Source: QHXM01 sp032160165 (GTDB lineage: Bacteria; Acidobacteriota; Blastocatellia; Pyrinomonadales; Pyrinomonadaceae). Taken from it: 64,000 bases of DNA. Positions 52,288 through 61,087 of the stretch are shown in pieces. The position numbers were made by a program, and so were the translations under genes. The notes under the pieces were generated by a model. That model saw only the letters and a list, made by a program, of their open reading frames with translations, had not been told where the DNA came from and ran no database searches. The stretch is taken from positions 27,948 through 91,947 of the forward strand of contig JAVHWA010000126.1 of the NCBI GenBank assembly GCA_032160165.1. Direction: 5' to 3'. Numbering within the stretch: position 1 is the first letter of the stretch; each line of letters begins with the position of its first letter.

Positions 52288-54801
52288 GTGAAACTCATAG
52301 AGATGTCTGACTACAATCGCGCTGCCAGAGTTTACTGGTACGTGATGGTTGCCGCAGGCGCACTCACAGGCGTATGGGCACTCGTTCAGTGCCTCACCTT
52401 CGGCGCGGTCGAATGGGCGCAGTTTCTTTCCTTGCTGAGCCTGGTGATCGTTACCGGCTGTTACCCGATTCGCATACCGGGCACGACGGCGAGCGTCACC
52501 GTCGGCGATACGTTTACATTCCTAACAGTAATTTTTCTCGGCATTCCAGCCGCGATAATGATCAGCGTGGTAGACGCGTTCCTTGGCTCGACCCGCGCCA
52601 CGAAAAAGGCGACGAGTTGGTTGGGCGCCCCAGCGATGATGGCGGTCGTCACGTTCGTCACGGGTAACGCGTTCTATTACACGATGGCGATATACTCGCA
52701 CCTAACCATCAGTCCCCTGGGAACCATTCGACTACGCTCAGATCAACTGCTTCTGCCGCTCGCCGTCATGGCAGTGGCCCACTACCTTCTAAACGGGCTA
52801 TCAGTCGCCACCATGTACGCTTTGAGGAAGCGACGCTCTTTTCGAAGCTTCTGGCGCGATGGCTATCTCTGGACAAGCGTCACCCTGGGTGCGGCGGCTT
52901 GTACGGCAGGCCTTATCTACGGCGCGATTTCAGCTTTTGGCTTTCTCTACGTGCTGTTGGGTATTCCCATCACCGCCGCTGCCTACGCAACCGCGAGAGT
53001 GGTATTCGAGCGAGTGAACGAAAGAACGCGCGAAGCCGATGCGTTGGGCAAGCTCCATCTGGCAACCGTCGAAGCCCTGGCGACTGCAATCGACGCTAAA
53101 GACCAGACCACGCACTGCCACGTCCGGCGCGTACAGATTTACGCCGCGGGCATGGGGAAGGTGTTCGGACTATCGCGCGCCGAAATCGAAGCACTGAAGG
53201 CTGGGGCACTTTTGCACGACATAGGAAAGCTCGCCATCCCCGATCACATCCTAAATAAGCCGGGACGTTTAACTACGGCCGAATTTGAGCGGATGAAAAT
53301 CCACACAACGGTGGGGGCGCAAATTCTCGAGCGCGTAAATTTCCCTTACCCGGTTGTTCCCATCGTCCTTCACCACCATGAACAGTGGAACGGCCTGGGC
53401 TATCCCAACGGCTTGAAAGGCGATGAGATTCCGATTACAGCGCGGATAATCGCTGTCGTAGATTGCTTTGATTCGGTGCGCGAGGACCGGCCGTACCGCC
53501 GAGGTATGACGACCGATGAGGCCGTGGCGCTGCTGCTTCGCGGCGCCGGCACACACTTCGATCCAAAGGTCGTCAACCTATTCCTTAAGAACCTGTCACG
53601 CTTTGAGGAAGAGATCGCCGAGCTTGGGCTTGAGCCGCAGGGTTTGGCACATGACGAAAGTGAAACGCATACACTGATCGAAGCTGATATCCATCAGACC
53701 AAAGAACGACCGTCGGTTCTGGCTTACGACCAAATTAAGAACGCGCACCGCGAGGTCTATGCGCTTTACGAGATTGCCAGAACGTTCGGCTCGTCGCTCG
53801 ACATAGAGGACACGCTATCGATTCTGGTCAACAAGGTGGGGCACGTGGTGCCGTTCGACACCTGCGTCGTTTATCTATTCGATGAGCTGAAAGCCTATGC
53901 CACCTCGGCGCACGTTGCAGGCAAGAACGCGCATCTTTTGCGCGACCGCTGCGTAGCCCCCGGCGAGGGCGTAACCGGATTTGCGCTGGCGAATCGTCGC
54001 GCCATCAATCGCATCGATCCGAAGTTGGATTTCGAAGGGCTGACCCTCGACGCCGAAAGTGAATATCGTTCGATGGCTGCCTTGCCGCTTATGAAAGACG
54101 ACAGGCTGCTCGGCGCCATTTCGGTCTATTCGATGGAGCTGCACGAATACACGGATGATCACATGCGCCTGCTGGAGACCGTGACGCGGTTGGCGTCCGA
54201 TGCTCTTTTCAACTCGATGCATCATGCCGAAGCCGAATCGAATGCGATGACGGACCCCTTGACCGGACTTCCGAACGCCCGCTCGATGTACCTTCGCTTC
54301 GAACAAGAGGCGGCACGCGCGCGCCGTAGCAACCGGCCGTTCCAGGTCATCATGCTTGACCTCGATGAGTTTAAGCAGGTCAACGATACGTTCGGCCATC
54401 GCGTGGGAGACAAGATGCTGCGCGAGGTCGCGAGGATTCTTCAGGGGCAATTGCGTGAGTACGATTTCCTTGCGCGCTATGCGGGCGACGAATTCGTCGG
54501 GATCGTTCAGGACTTAACTGGGGAACAGGTTGAAGAGCTTCGCGAGCGGATAGAGAATTCTGTCTCCCGATTCTCGCTGAACGTGCGCGCGGAGCACACC
54601 GCCCAGGTTGGCATCAGCGTCGGTACTGCAACCTACGGTGTTGACGGAGAGACGCTCGATCAGCTGTTGATCGCCGCGGACCAGGCGATGTACTCCGCCA
54701 AGTCCACACACAAATCTGAGCGACGACTGCGAATCGAACAGAACAGCGAGCGGGTCATGGACTTTGACACGGATAAGTTGGCTTCGACGGCGATAAACTA
54801 G
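52288..54801 (+). CDS. Membrane HD-GYP phosphodiesterase and GGDEF protein
   Basis: An 837-residue cyclic-di-GMP protein. The first 240 residues form a membrane sensor of about seven helices. An HD-GYP domain follows with HD in LLHDIGKLAIP (near 312), HHHEQWNGLGYPNGLKGDEI and DCFDSVREDRPYR, a full metal/substrate set. A GAF domain covers about 490-640. A C-terminal GGDEF-type domain has AGDEF (near residue 730) in YAGDEFVGI, an accepted variant of the active A-site. The protein thus joins c-di-GMP hydrolysis and synthesis. The start is GTG 52288; an ATG at 52303 is the alternative. Confidence 0.93.
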   Translation: MKLIEMSDYNRAARVYWYVMVAAGALTGVWALVQCLTFGAVEWAQFLSLLSLVIVTGCYPIRIPGTTASVTVGDTFTFLTVIFLGIPAAIMISVVDAFLGSTRATKKATSWLGAPAMMAVVTFVTGNAFYYTMAIYSHLTISPLGTIRLRSDQLLLPLAVMAVAHYLLNGLSVATMYALRKRRSFRSFWRDGYLWTSVTLGAAACTAGLIYGAISAFGFLYVLLGIPITAAAYATARVVFERVNERTREADALGKLHLATVEALATAIDAKDQTTHCHVRRVQIYAAGMGKVFGLSRAEIEALKAGALLHDIGKLAIPDHILNKPGRLTTAEFERMKIHTTVGAQILERVNFPYPVVPIVLHHHEQWNGLGYPNGLKGDEIPITARIIAVVDCFDSVREDRPYRRGMTTDEAVALLLRGAGTHFDPKVVNLFLKNLSRFEEEIAELGLEPQGLAHDESETHTLIEADIHQTKERPSVLAYDQIKNAHREVYALYEIARTFGSSLDIEDTLSILVNKVGHVVPFDTCVVYLFDELKAYATSAHVAGKNAHLLRDRCVAPGEGVTGFALANRRAINRIDPKLDFEGLTLDAESEYRSMAALPLMKDDRLLGAISVYSMELHEYTDDHMRLLETVTRLASDALFNSMHHAEAESNAMTDPLTGLPNARSMYLRFEQEAARARRSNRPFQVIMLDLDEFKQVNDTFGHRVGDKMLREVARILQGQLREYDFLARYAGDEFVGIVQDLTGEQVEELRERIENSVSRFSLNVRAEHTAQVGISVGTATYGVDGETLDQLLIAADQAMYSAKSTHKSERRLRIEQNSERVMDFDTDKLASTAIN

Positions 54802-54886
54802 GAGGGGGCGAGATGAAAACCAGATTGTTACAACACAGTCAGCGGGACGGTCTTGATCGTCATTGGGGTTTCATCTTGAGTATCTT

Positions 54887-55177
54887 ATGAGCTATCACAT
54901 TCTTCATCAGTTCGACGAACAATGGCTCGCTGATTTGAAGCAGCCAGCAGAAGGCGACCCGTATACGGGTCAGTCGGGCATCGAAACCGCGCCAAAGCGA
55001 CGGCTCAAGCTCACGCGTGACGGTCAGAGGTGGGCGATCATCACCGCCGCGGTGTTGCTGGCAGCGTTTGCGTTAATGTTTGCGCTGGACGCTACCCAGC
55101 GGGCCGAATCTCTTCAGCAGCGCCTCGATGCGGTTGAAAGACAAGTGGCGGGTATCAAGGCGAAGACTACGAGCTGA
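54887..55177 (+). CDS. Small single-pass membrane protein of unknown function
   Basis: A 96-residue protein starting at ATG 54887 (MSYHILHQFDEQWLADLKQP). One membrane helix (WAIITAAVLLAAFALMFAL) lies near residues 52-70, followed by a short coiled-coil-like tail (AESLQQRLDAVERQVAGIKA). I recognise no family. An upstream ATG at 54863 is possible. It follows the HD-GYP gene on the same strand by 85 bp. Confidence 0.6.
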   Translation: MSYHILHQFDEQWLADLKQPAEGDPYTGQSGIETAPKRRLKLTRDGQRWAIITAAVLLAAFALMFALDATQRAESLQQRLDAVERQVAGIKAKTTS

Positions 55178-55219
55178 GCCTTGCCGTTGCCGATTATTCC
55201 CGACCTTTCTGGCCTCAGC

Positions 55220-56026
55220 TCAGTTCTTTGCTTCAGGCAAAATCAGGGGCTTTCCACCAACATCTGCGCTACGAATTCCAGAGCTATCCAGAAGATAGGA
55301 TAGACGACCCGAACGGCCGTATCGAACAGGCTCGGCGCCCGCAGTCCAACTCTTCCCGTCGTTGGCCAGCGTAACGTGAAACTTGTAACCTGTCGTGTCC
55401 GGAGTTTCAATATCTTTCGGAACCAGCCCGGCAGCGATCAGCGCAGGCAAGCCACTAAAGCGGTTGTCGTGTTGCGACGCGTAAGCTATCTGAGCGAGGC
55501 TGATTCTTTGCAGCATGGACTGCACCTCGTTGTGGTGAGTTTCGATTCTGGCTTCGAAGAAGAACCGCTTGCCCGCGGTTTTGACAACCTCAGCGTTGTC
55601 ACGGTCTCCGATTATCCAGGCTCCGCCACTATCCCGAATTAGACCCACCGGTTCAGGCTGTGCGGTTTTATCCGCGTCGGCAATCTTGACGAAGACCGTT
55701 GCCCCATCGCCACTTGTTTGTGCGCCGCTTACCTCGATCTTTTCGGGAATGGCACCCGCCATCTTTTCGAAATCCGGCCGAAGCTCTTCAAACTCTGCGT
55801 CAGTGAGCCCTTCGAGCGCGGGTTTATAGATCGTGAGTGCGAAGGCTTCGCGAAAGCGTTTTTCGCGCATGGTCTTGTAGAACTCGCTCACCGTCTCTGC
55901 CGGCGACCGCTGAGGACTCGCCTGCCCGTGCGCTTCCAGCCAGACACGGGGCATTGCGAACAGAAACAGTGACAACAGCAATGTCGGAAGATAACAGGAG
56001 CGCCTTCGAAGGCCGTTGTAATACAT
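55220..56026 (-). CDS. Secreted protein, DUF4878/NTF2-like plus pilin-like C-terminus
   Basis: A 268-residue exported protein starting at ATG 56026, with a signal peptide (CYLPTLLLSLFLFAMPRVWL). Residues about 35-150 resemble a DUF4878/NTF2-like fold (SPAETVSEFYKTMREKRFRE). The C-terminal 110 residues resemble the globular part of acidobacterial prepilin-like proteins (RISLAQIAYASQHDNRFSGL, TPDTTGYKFHVTLANDGKSW, SSGIRSADVGGKPL) but lack a prepilin leader. Function unknown. It is convergent with the small membrane protein and followed upstream by the OPT gene. Confidence 0.7.
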   Translation of the reverse strand: MYYNGLRRRSCYLPTLLLSLFLFAMPRVWLEAHGQASPQRSPAETVSEFYKTMREKRFREAFALTIYKPALEGLTDAEFEELRPDFEKMAGAIPEKIEVSGAQTSGDGATVFVKIADADKTAQPEPVGLIRDSGGAWIIGDRDNAEVVKTAGKRFFFEARIETHHNEVQSMLQRISLAQIAYASQHDNRFSGLPALIAAGLVPKDIETPDTTGYKFHVTLANDGKSWTAGAEPVRYGRSGRLSYLLDSSGIRSADVGGKPLILPEAKN

Positions 56027-56131
56027 AGGTCTTTTGTCTCTCCACAAGGAATGTGCGGCGCGTTTGTCGACGATCGACAACCGCGCCGCACACTGATAGA
56101 AGCGCTCAGAGCGGAAAACGTTGTCGCTCTT

Positions 56132-59100
56132 TCATTCTCTCAGTTGGCCGGATGGCGTGGGTTTTGATGCAAGTATCCATTCTCGTCCAACCGCATACAG
56201 CAGGAATGTTAGCAGGATGAACGGGATCATGGAAAGAACATCTGAATACGCTCCTTCGTAGAAAGGATTGTTGGTCTTTGACCAGTTCTCAAGTCCCTTG
56301 TTTACAGAATCCAGCGCGGGCAATCCCGACATAAAGGCTATGACGATTCCCGCGATCGCGCCTCCGGCGATGTAACCCGACGCCATTAGAACGCCCGGGC
56401 TCTTGTCACCCTCAGCCACCAGTTGTTCTTCGGTCAGTTGCTTGTGCGCCATCTTCTTGCGCAGATTGCGATCCACCAGCCAGCGAATCATTCCGCCGAT
56501 AAAGATAGGCGACGAGGATGACAGTGGGAGGTAAACGCCGACCGCAAAAGCGAGAGACGGAATGCCCGACATCTCGAGGACGATTGCGATCATTACGCCA
56601 AGAAGAACAAGGCCCCAGGGAAGCTTTCGATCCAGGACGCCCTTGATGATGTAAGACATCAACGTGGCCTTGGGCGCATCGAACTTGGTGATTTCCGTGG
56701 TCTCGCCCGGTCTGTACTTGTGGGTGCCATTGATACCTGGATCCACCAGGTACTTGACCGATCCGTCCTTTTGATCAACCAGATATCGCTTCACATCTCC
56801 GGTGCTCGAATCCGGCTTGTACCAGACGCGGTAGGTGTTCGGGTCCGACTGCGCCTGTGGCCCGGCGAGTTTCTCGGTGCCGGTCAATTGCTCAAGAGGG
56901 ACGCCGGTCTTTAGATCCGCCGGAAAATTGTGGAGTAGCTTATAGGCGACTTGTCCCTTCTCGTTCACGAGATAGTCGCCATCCTTCAGCCCCTTGCCCT
57001 CATTTTCATCCGACGGCGGTGGCGGCGCTGCCCCATAGGTCAAGAGAGTGAGAGAGGGTACAGCCGGCCCGTTATATTTGGGTAGTTCGCCGAGTCCCTT
57101 CCCGATCTTGGTATTCGAGACGTCTTTGCTGACGAGCGTGGGTTTCCCATCCTGGATTCTATACGAGATTTTTCGCGTTACGCTGTCGAGCAGATACTCG
57201 CCCGCCTCCAGGCCCTCGATCTTCGGTTCGCCGGTGTAATTAAAGACGAAGTACTGCGGTCTGACGCGATCCGTCGGATAAGGCGAAAGGCCCGTCTTCA
57301 CCGGAAGAACTGATTCCGTAACCGGAACGAGTTGGTCCTTGTCGTCGATCTTCTCTATCTGATAGATGACCTTGCCTGTCGATTCGTCAACCAGATAGTC
57401 GCCCTGACTTAAATCCTTTCGCATCGCGAAGACCTTATACGTGCCAGGCTCTGAGGGCTTGGCATTAGGATCGTCGTAAGGCGTCGTGATAGCTCCGGGC
57501 GGCAGCGTGAGGATTTTGTCGGGAGCAGTGTCCTTCTTGATCAAGGGCTCGAGCGAAGTCGGCGGCACGTATACGGTATACGCATTGTTCAGACTCAAAA
57601 GGATGGGGCCAAGAATCAATGCCGACGCGCCCGCTCCGATCAGGATCGCTATCTGCTGATACTTTGGCGTCGCCCCGACCAGGAATCCCGTCTTCAAATC
57701 CTGCGAGGTGGTGCCGCCGTTCGACGATGCGATACAGACTATGGCCCCTATCGAAAGCGCGGTCACGAAGTACGATGGGCCCGTCCAGCCGACTGCCAAA
57801 AATATGAGGCACGTGAGTAAGAGCGTGGCCACCGTCATTCCTGAGATTGGGTTAGATGACGAGCCAATCTCGCCGGTCAAGCGCGACGAGACTGTCACGA
57901 AGAGAAAGCCGAACAAGATAATCATCAGCGCGCCGCCAATGGCGACGAACGGATTTATCTGAAGACCAAGTTGCGGGAACAACACGATCGCCAGCATCAA
58001 AAGGACGATGCCGACGAGCACTACCTTCATGGAAAGGTCCTGGTCCGTTCGCGGCGCGGCAGCAGTCTGCGCTTTCCCGCCTCGCAGATCGCTGAGTCCG
58101 CCTTTCAAGCCATGCCATATGGTTGGCAACGAACGGCACAGACTGATGATGCCGCCGGCAGCGACCGCGCCGGCGCCTATGTAGAGAATATAGGCTCCAC
58201 GTATATCACCAGGGCTCATCTCGCCGATGGGCTTATCTCCGGGTGGAAGTACGCCGCCTAGACCCTGACCGAAGAATTTGATCGCCGGGATCAAAACGAG
58301 ATACGCCAGCACGCCGCCCGCGCACATGATCGAGGCGATTCTCGGCCCGATGATGTAGCCGACGCCAAGCAGAGCCGGATTGACCTCGGCGCTGATCGAG
58401 CCGGACTCAAACGGCTTGCCGAACACTTTTTGCGGAGCTTCCTTCCATCCGTAGAAAGCCTTGTTCAGTGCGTAATAGAGAAATCCTATCCCGAACCCCG
58501 CGAAGATTGTCTTTGCGCCGATGTTGGATGCCCCCGACGCGGCTATCTCTTTCTTCGCTTCCTCAGACGCGACGGCCCGCGATTCTTCGGATGCGCCCAC
58601 CTTAAGAACTTCCGCGCACGCCGTCCCTTCCGGGTACTTCAAATATCCGTGCTGCTGCACGATCAAGGCGCGCCTCAGCGGGATCATCATCAGGATGCCG
58701 AGCAGGCCGCCCAGGATCGAAACGAGCATCACGCGCGTGATCTCCAGGTCGAAGCCCAGGATCATGATCGCCGGCATCGTGACGCCAACGCCGAAGGCTA
58801 TCGATTCACCGGCCGAACCCGCGGTCTGAACGATGTTGTTTTCCAGTATGGTCGCGTTCTTCGCGCCCATCTTGGCAAGCAAGCGGAAAAGCGTTATCGA
58901 GATGACGGCAACCGGAATGGAAGCGCTGACCGTCAAACCGACCTTCAGCACCAGGTAGAGCGAAGAAGCGCCGAAGACCATTCCCAGAATCGTGCCCACG
59001 ATGATTGCTCGCAGCGACAGCTCGCGCATCTGAACTTCAGCGGGAATGTAAGAAGTAAACCTGGAGAGAAACGGGTTCGACGGTTTAGCCCCTACGATAT

Positions 59101-59149
59101 CTGGAAACTCGTTAGGCGGATTCGCAGGGTCATTCGGCACAGTCGCCAT
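56132..59149 (-). CDS. OPT-family oligopeptide transporter with large repeat insertion
   Basis: A 1005-residue transporter of the OPT superfamily, which moves peptides or metal-chelate complexes. Core helices are clear: ELSLRAIIVGTILGMVFGAS, NNIVQTAGSAGESIAFGVGV, IVCIASSNGGTTSQDLKTGF and, late, LPWGLVLLGVMIAIVLEMSG. Members usually have 600-700 residues; the excess is one insertion of roughly 300 residues (about 510-822, DNA 56684-57622) between two helices, normally a short loop. It contains four related units: DYLVDESTGKVIYQIE, EYLLDSVTRKISYRIQ, DYLVNEKGQVAYKLL and RYLVDQKDGSVKYLVD. The insertion probably forms a soluble periplasmic domain. The start is ATG 59149. Confidence 0.92.
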   Translation of the reverse strand: MATVPNDPANPPNEFPDIVGAKPSNPFLSRFTSYIPAEVQMRELSLRAIIVGTILGMVFGASSLYLVLKVGLTVSASIPVAVISITLFRLLAKMGAKNATILENNIVQTAGSAGESIAFGVGVTMPAIMILGFDLEITRVMLVSILGGLLGILMMIPLRRALIVQQHGYLKYPEGTACAEVLKVGASEESRAVASEEAKKEIAASGASNIGAKTIFAGFGIGFLYYALNKAFYGWKEAPQKVFGKPFESGSISAEVNPALLGVGYIIGPRIASIMCAGGVLAYLVLIPAIKFFGQGLGGVLPPGDKPIGEMSPGDIRGAYILYIGAGAVAAGGIISLCRSLPTIWHGLKGGLSDLRGGKAQTAAAPRTDQDLSMKVVLVGIVLLMLAIVLFPQLGLQINPFVAIGGALMIILFGFLFVTVSSRLTGEIGSSSNPISGMTVATLLLTCLIFLAVGWTGPSYFVTALSIGAIVCIASSNGGTTSQDLKTGFLVGATPKYQQIAILIGAGASALILGPILLSLNNAYTVYVPPTSLEPLIKKDTAPDKILTLPPGAITTPYDDPNAKPSEPGTYKVFAMRKDLSQGDYLVDESTGKVIYQIEKIDDKDQLVPVTESVLPVKTGLSPYPTDRVRPQYFVFNYTGEPKIEGLEAGEYLLDSVTRKISYRIQDGKPTLVSKDVSNTKIGKGLGELPKYNGPAVPSLTLLTYGAAPPPPSDENEGKGLKDGDYLVNEKGQVAYKLLHNFPADLKTGVPLEQLTGTEKLAGPQAQSDPNTYRVWYKPDSSTGDVKRYLVDQKDGSVKYLVDPGINGTHKYRPGETTEITKFDAPKATLMSYIIKGVLDRKLPWGLVLLGVMIAIVLEMSGIPSLAFAVGVYLPLSSSSPIFIGGMIRWLVDRNLRKKMAHKQLTEEQLVAEGDKSPGVLMASGYIAGGAIAGIVIAFMSGLPALDSVNKGLENWSKTNNPFYEGAYSDVLSMIPFILLTFLLYAVGREWILASKPTPSGQLRE

Positions 59150-59237
59150 CGGTTAGTGACCTCCAACTTGAGTTCTTAAAGCGGGGAGCGTATAGGGGTA
59201 GTCGCGCATACTTTACCTCGCCCGGGAAACTTAGGGC

Positions 59238-59380
59238 AAGCTTTATGAATTAAGTCATTGATTCATTTGGTAATTGATAAATTGGATTTATTGAACCTCG
59301 GCATCGGCGAATCAGTGTCGCGCGCCAACAATCAATGAACAAATGAATCAATGACTCAATAGTTCGATGCTTCAATGCTA
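59238..59380. repeat. Heptamer-type repeat hairpin, TCAATGA/AATTGAT type
   Basis: GTCATTGATTCATTTG (59254-59269) has a perfect complement CAAATGAATCAATGAC (59340-59355). Loose 7-bp units (AATTGATAAATTGG; CTCAATAGTTCGATGCTTCA) extend both arms. It lies in the 403-bp spacer (59150-59552) before the winged-helix regulator gene; nothing else is recognisable in that spacer. Confidence 0.8.
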
Positions 59381-59552
59381 ATATCGGCGAGCAGTCAGAG
59401 CTTCAGCCTGTTTGCTCCACTGCTTACCCTACGCTGATTCATGCATAGGCAAAATAGAAATCTTCGGAACGATTTCTGAAAAGCTTTTCAGCGACGCGCC
59501 CCAATAGGCTCAACAATTAAGACCAGATTCACGTAATCGTCGGAATCGAGAT

Positions 59553-61058
59553 ATGAGCAAGCCGGTCAATCACTCGTACGTCTTCGACCGTTATCGCCTG
59601 AGCATAAAGGGGAAGGAACTTCTGTACGAAGATCACACCATTCCCCTCAACCGGATGCAGTTTGAAATACTGCAAATCCTTGTCGAGAACCATGGCGAGT
59701 TCGTCAAGAAGGACAGGCTGGTAACTGAGGTGTGCGGTAACTCGACTGCCGGACCGAACACCATCGAACAGGCAATTTTGAGCTTGAGGGGAAAGCTCCA
59801 CGATGGCTCGAAAGAGAGCAGATTCATAGAGACCAAGCGGGGCGTGGGCTACCGATTCATAGCGGCTGTGAGGATAGTCGGCGACGAAGATTCCGATAGT
59901 TACGTTATGGCAGAGGGAGCCGCCGGCGAGGATTCAACGACCGCTGTTGATGCTGCGTACGACGCCACAGGGCCGGCGCCATCTTCCACTAAGCATCTCG
60001 TCGCGGAGGGTTCTGCGAGCGGGATGCTTACATTTCAGGACTGGCGGCGCGGTCCCGGTCAACTGGTCAAGTGGGTCCTGATCGGTGGTGTGATGGCAAC
60101 GGTTTCGCTCTCGATCGCGGGCGTTATCGGCAAGTGGGACAACGATCGAACTATGCTGATGCTCAGCATAGCGCAATTCTTCATCCTGCTTTTCGCCCTC
60201 GTTTACACACTCTTCCTGCGTGTGCCGATCGGTTTTCTTCCCGTTCAGAAGAATACGCGCGAAGAGAACAGGCTTGATAAGGATATGCAGGAAGCCACAG
60301 GCTATGAGGACGCACACGAGTGGGATGAAGCCAGGGAGATAGCAAAAACAGCGCTCGAGCGATACACGGTTTACTGGTATGGCGTGCTTGGGACCTGGCT
60401 TCTTCTATATGCCTGCCTGGCGTTCAAAGGTCTTCCCAATTTGGGGTTGAGCAGCCAGGCATTAAGTATCGTCACTACCCTCTTCAATAATTGCAATACC
60501 GTACTGGTAATTCTCTGCTTTCACATTCTCAATAAGCCTATGGGCATCAAGCCGCGAAGGCGGGGGCTTAGTGATACCGCTCTGAGCATCGTTAGCGTCA
60601 CATTTGTATTCGCCTTTCTGGTGATCGAGATCCTGCTTGTAAATCTTCCGGCCACCATCGGCGAGGAATCGGCGCGCTACGGCTTGAATCTGGCAAGCGG
60701 AATTGCCGGCGGCATTGCCATGGCTTTATACGTGGGCCGGCTTCAGAGCAAGTTTCTCGGTCCATCTCCCAGGCTCGTCATCGCGCTCTACTCTTACACG
60801 GCCATCCAATCACTGTTTGTGTTTTTGGTGGAAGGCCCTGAAGCAAAGGTCGTTAGCATAAACGCTGCAACGGTGACAAGTGTTGCAGTAATCCTCATCA
60901 ATGTTGCGCTGATTCTGAAATGCCTGCTCTATCTCTACATGGCCTGGCTTTTTCAGTCCGGGCGATTGCTGTTCTATTTCGTACGTGTGAGACGCACATA
61001 CCAAAGAGTAGAAACAGAGTGGCAGGAGTTTCGAAAGCTGCTGGATGAGGAAACTTAA
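59553..61058 (+). CDS. Membrane-anchored winged-helix transcriptional regulator (CadC-like)
   Basis: A 501-residue protein. An OmpR/CadC-type winged-helix DNA-binding domain fills residues 5-105 (LNRMQFEILQILVENHGEFV, STAGPNTIEQAILSLRGKLH, IETKRGVGYRFIAAVR). After a linker of about 60 residues comes a membrane part of roughly eight helices (IGKWDN..., ILLVNLPATIG, FVFLVEGPEAKVV, LYMAWLFQS). No receiver domain is present, as in CadC. The sensed signal is unknown. It is followed by the M14 peptidase 29 bp downstream on the same strand. Confidence 0.9.
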   Translation: MSKPVNHSYVFDRYRLSIKGKELLYEDHTIPLNRMQFEILQILVENHGEFVKKDRLVTEVCGNSTAGPNTIEQAILSLRGKLHDGSKESRFIETKRGVGYRFIAAVRIVGDEDSDSYVMAEGAAGEDSTTAVDAAYDATGPAPSSTKHLVAEGSASGMLTFQDWRRGPGQLVKWVLIGGVMATVSLSIAGVIGKWDNDRTMLMLSIAQFFILLFALVYTLFLRVPIGFLPVQKNTREENRLDKDMQEATGYEDAHEWDEAREIAKTALERYTVYWYGVLGTWLLLYACLAFKGLPNLGLSSQALSIVTTLFNNCNTVLVILCFHILNKPMGIKPRRRGLSDTALSIVSVTFVFAFLVIEILLVNLPATIGEESARYGLNLASGIAGGIAMALYVGRLQSKFLGPSPRLVIALYSYTAIQSLFVFLVEGPEAKVVSINAATVTSVAVILINVALILKCLLYLYMAWLFQSGRLLFYFVRVRRTYQRVETEWQEFRKLLDEET

Positions 61059-61087
61059 CGAATCAGACTGACTCGGGCCTAAAGCCT

